Shown here: positions 8,073-9,414 of the stretch, piece after piece
Layout of the letters: every line of letters starts with the position of its first letter
Position numbering within the stretch: the stretch's first letter is position 1
DNA from: a bacterium
Lineage (GTDB): Bacteria; Bacillota_I; Bacilli_A; Acholeplasmatales; Acholeplasmataceae
Reading direction: 5' to 3'
Length of the DNA: 9,414 bases
NCBI GenBank assembly: GCA_018623895.1
Contig: JAAZUY010000018.1
Location: 1-9,414 of the forward strand
Program-made: the position numbers and the translations under genes
Notes under the pieces: generated by a model
Database searches by the model: none
What the model saw: the letters and a program-made list of their open reading frames with translations, nothing else
What the model was told of the DNA's origin: nothing

Positions 8073-8083
8073 GTGCTTTTTTT
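8058..8083. terminator. Shared, probably bidirectional intrinsic terminator at the trhO/thioesterase junction
   Basis: AGCACC (8063-8068), loop TTA, GGTGCT (8072-8077), followed by a run of seven T (8077-8083). The stem can be extended by a G-T and four A-T pairs (8058-8062 with 8078-8082). This is a standard rho-independent terminator for trhO. Read on the minus strand, the same stem is followed by CTTTTATAAATTT, a weaker T-rich tail that may stop the thioesterase transcript. The hairpin contains both stop codons: trhO TAG at 8070-8072 and thioesterase TAA at 8071-8069 on the minus strand. Confidence 0.85.
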
Positions 8084-8503
8084 GTAATCTATTAATTTCT
8101 TTTTTTGTAACTCACTTAGTGCTTTTGGTCTTTTTGTTTCAGTATCAATGTGAACAATAACAGAAGTTGACTTTGAAACTAAAACCTTATCTTGAAAAAT
8201 TGCTTGTTCAAAAGTTATAGAGGTTCTTCCTATTTTAGTAATATTTAAACCAATTTCAACATTTCCTGGCCAAAAGATTTCTTTTAAAAAATCAAGACTA
8301 GCTTGCGCAATAACAAATGCACCACTACTATCATGAAATTTCTTTTCCTGAGAGTATAGCAATTCACATCGATTAGTTTCATAGAATCTTAAAAACATCA
8401 CATTATTGACATGCCCTTGCCTATCTGTGTCACCATATCTTAATTTATCAAAAGATTTGAATTTAAAATCCGATAAGAGTATCTTTTGTTTTTGGGAATT
8501 CAT
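8069..8503 (-). CDS. Hotdog-fold acyl-CoA thioesterase (4HBT family)
   Basis: Small cytoplasmic protein of 144 residues, the usual size of single-hotdog 4HBT/YbgC-like thioesterases that hydrolyse acyl-CoA or related thioesters. The active-site segment LRYGDTDRQGHVNNVMFLRFYE (21-42) is intact; D27 aligns with the catalytic D17 of Pseudomonas 4-hydroxybenzoyl-CoA thioesterase, and HVNN begins the central helix. The second signature, WPGNVEIGLNITKIGRTSITFEQAIF, follows. ATG 8503 is the only reasonable start; AAAGGA on the minus strand (8520-8515) precedes it with a slightly long 11-base gap. The gene appears monocistronic, with its own divergent promoter at 8561-8553 and its stop inside the hairpin shared with trhO. 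The substrate cannot be told from sequence: medium- or long-chain acyl-CoA or an aromatic thioester are possible. Confidence 0.87.
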   Translation of the reverse strand: MNSQKQKILLSDFKFKSFDKLRYGDTDRQGHVNNVMFLRFYETNRCELLYSQEKKFHDSSGAFVIAQASLDFLKEIFWPGNVEIGLNITKIGRTSITFEQAIFQDKVLVSKSTSVIVHIDTETKRPKALSELQKKKLIDYKKST

Positions 8504-8542
8504 GTGTTTGTATGTCCTTTCGTATGTTTATAAAAAAAATCT

Positions 8543-8551
8543 TGTTATACT
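8543..8551 (+). promoter_or_regulatory. Extended -10 promoter for the RmlD-like gene
   Basis: TGTTATACT is an extended -10 with one mismatch to TATAAT. It predicts a start near 8558 and a leader of about 25 bases that includes the SD AGGAG (8570-8574). No good -35 is seen at 16-18 bases upstream (TATGTT); an A-tract at 8532-8539 lies in the spacer. It is separated by one base from the -10 of the opposite-strand gene. Confidence 0.55.
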
Positions 8552-8552
8552 A

Positions 8553-8561
8553 ATTATATCA
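8553..8561 (-). promoter_or_regulatory. Extended -10 promoter for the thioesterase gene
   Basis: On the minus strand, 8561 down to 8553 reads TGATATAAT, a perfect extended -10. The expected start is near 8546, giving a leader of about 42 bases before ATG 8503. The -35 position (about 8581-8576, TATATT) is poor. It abuts the plus-strand -10 of the divergent gene. Confidence 0.55.
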
Positions 8562-8569
8562 TCTAATAT

Positions 8570-8574
8570 AGGAG
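8570..8574 (+). promoter_or_regulatory. Ribosome binding site that fixes the RmlD-like gene start
   Basis: AGGAG ends 8 bases before ATG 8583. The frame is open back to an ATG at 8406, but that stretch is antisense to the thioesterase gene and would run through both promoters, so 8583 is the real start. Confidence 0.8.
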
Positions 8575-8582
8575 AAATATAT

Positions 8583-9338
8583 ATGTTAATTGCTGTTACT
8601 GGGAGCTCAGGGACAATTGGAAAAGAATTGATTAAGACTATTACAAATCGTAAGCATAATTTTTTGCAAATGAACAGAGGAGATTTGGATATAAATAAAG
8701 AAAATGAAGTTATCAATTTTTTAAACTTAAATAAACCTGATGCAATAATCCATCTTGCAAAGGCGGATAAAAATTATACTAGAGTACTATTAGAATGGTC
8801 TAAAAAAAATAATACGAAATTCGTCTTCACATCTACTTATAAGGTTTTTAGTGGAAAAAGATTAGATGCACCATATCAAGTATATGACAGACCTGACGGG
8901 ACTGATGAATTTGCTCAATACAAAATAGAATTAGAAGACTTGGTATTTGATATTTATCCTGAGAGCTATGTCGCTAGATTAGCATGGCAAATAGGTAAAA
9001 AACCAGGTGGATATAATATGCTTTCATTTATTAAAGACCAAATTGATAAAAGAGGAATAATTCATGCATCAAAAAATCTTTACCTTTCTGCAATGTTTTT
9101 AGAAGATACAACAAATGCTTTAATAGATCTAATTGAATCGTATATGCCTGGATTGTATCATTTAGAATCAAATGATGGATTTTCATTCTTTGACATCATT
9201 TATTTTTTGAAACACACACTGGGACACGAATGGATAATTCTGGGTGATAATAAAAAATTCTCAAAAAATGATCTTATGGAGAATAATAAGATTAAAGTTA
9301 GAACTTTTACAGAACTTGGTATGAAGCATCATAAGTAG
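8583..9338 (+). CDS. RmlD-like NAD(P)-binding sugar reductase/epimerase-family protein with altered active site
   Basis: Extended short-chain dehydrogenase/reductase fold, 251 residues, most like dTDP-4-dehydrorhamnose reductase (RmlD) and slightly shorter than its usual 280-300. The nucleotide-binding motif is clear: AVTGSSGTIGKEL (4-16; G7, G10, G13). AIIHLA (54-59) matches the second Rossmann signature, TSTYKVFSG (83-91) aligns with RmlD STDYVFDG, PYQVYDRPDG (97-106) with its PYxExDxPxP segment, and YVARLAWQIG (129-138) with the strand carrying a substrate-binding Arg. The YxxxK catalytic motif reads F110-A-Q-Y113-K114, so the Lys remains but the Tyr is Phe, which makes ordinary reductase activity doubtful. 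No rhamnose genes (rmlA, rmlB, rmlC) are adjacent. It could be a regulatory or binding protein, as with the RmlD-like MAT2B subunit of methionine adenosyltransferase, or use Y113. The fold is well supported; the function is unknown. ATG 8583 is set by the AGGAG site. Confidence 0.82.
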   Translation: MLIAVTGSSGTIGKELIKTITNRKHNFLQMNRGDLDINKENEVINFLNLNKPDAIIHLAKADKNYTRVLLEWSKKNNTKFVFTSTYKVFSGKRLDAPYQVYDRPDGTDEFAQYKIELEDLVFDIYPESYVARLAWQIGKKPGGYNMLSFIKDQIDKRGIIHASKNLYLSAMFLEDTTNALIDLIESYMPGLYHLESNDGFSFFDIIYFLKHTLGHEWIILGDNKKFSKNDLMENNKIKVRTFTELGMKHHK

Positions 9339-9356
9339 TAATAAAATGATATAGTT

Positions 9357-9385
9357 TTGACAACAAGAATAGAATTTGTTAGAAT
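9357..9385 (+). promoter_or_regulatory. Near-consensus sigma-A-type promoter
   Basis: A perfect -35 TTGACA (9357-9362), a 17-base spacer and -10 TAGAAT (9380-9385, one mismatch), with TG one base upstream of the -10 (9377-9378). The predicted start is near 9391-9392, about 18 bases before ATG 9409. This is the best-scoring promoter by eye in the window and suggests strong expression of the next gene. Confidence 0.8.
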
Positions 9386-9408
9386 TATCATAGCAAATCG
9401 GAGGAAAT

Positions 9409-9414
9409 ATGATA
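9409..9414 (+). CDS. Start of a further gene, cut by the window edge
   Basis: ATG ATA at the very end of the window follows a strong SD, CGGAGG (9399-9404), with a short 4-base gap, and lies behind the near-consensus promoter at 9357-9385. Only two codons are visible, so nothing can be said about the product. The short gap leaves open that the true start is a few codons further on. Confidence 0.5.

Noticed and set aside
8406..8582. N-terminal extension of 59 codons on the RmlD-like protein
   Set aside because: It is antisense to the thioesterase gene, crosses both divergent promoters and would place the Rossmann GxxGxxG motif far from the N-terminus. The AGGAG site before ATG 8583 gives the normal start.

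Overview
This is an AT-rich window (roughly 30% GC by eye) of ordinary bacterial chromosome. Gene packing is tight, AGA is the dominant arginine codon and Shine-Dalgarno (SD) sites are purine-rich. Tryptophan is encoded by TGG, and TGA is used as a stop (end of the first gene), so the code is standard and not the Mycoplasma code. Gene content and composition suggest a low-GC Firmicutes/Tenericutes-type organism such as Acholeplasmatales, Izemoplasmatales or a relative. That assignment is inference, because no rRNA or other marker is present. No mobile element, CRISPR array, tRNA, rRNA or phage gene was seen, and no gene-free stretch exceeds about 85 bases.

Layout. (1) 43-3411 +: a large RND-superfamily efflux permease, probably with its own or an upstream promoter. 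(2) 3496-8072 +: a compact four-gene run behind a strong extended -10 promoter: a ZupT-like ZIP metal importer, an M32 metallocarboxypeptidase, an RlmD/RlmCD-type 23S rRNA m5U methyltransferase and a TrhO tRNA U34 hydroxylase. Gaps are 13 bases, an 8-base overlap and 9 bases, and the run ends in a hairpin terminator built into the last codons of trhO. (3) 8069-8503 -: a hotdog-fold (4HBT) acyl-CoA thioesterase, convergent with trhO and interlocked with it at the stop codons. (4) 8583-9338 +: an RmlD-like NAD(P)-binding short-chain dehydrogenase/reductase-fold protein, divergent from the thioesterase, with a Phe where the catalytic Tyr normally sits. (5) 9409 onward: the first two codons of another gene behind a near-consensus promoter.

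How the genes may work together. The four-gene run joins a divalent-metal importer to a zinc peptidase and to two RNA enzymes that both modify C5 of uridine, one of which carries an Fe-S cysteine set and the other a Cys-rich tail. A shared dependence on metals is a reasonable but unproven reading. The strongest structural observations are regulatory: a terminator that also encodes the C-termini of two convergent genes, and two divergent extended -10 elements separated by a single base. At protein level the notable points are an apparent extra segment of about 80 residues in the RND permease and the degenerate active site of the RmlD-like protein. I found no clearly novel multi-gene system.
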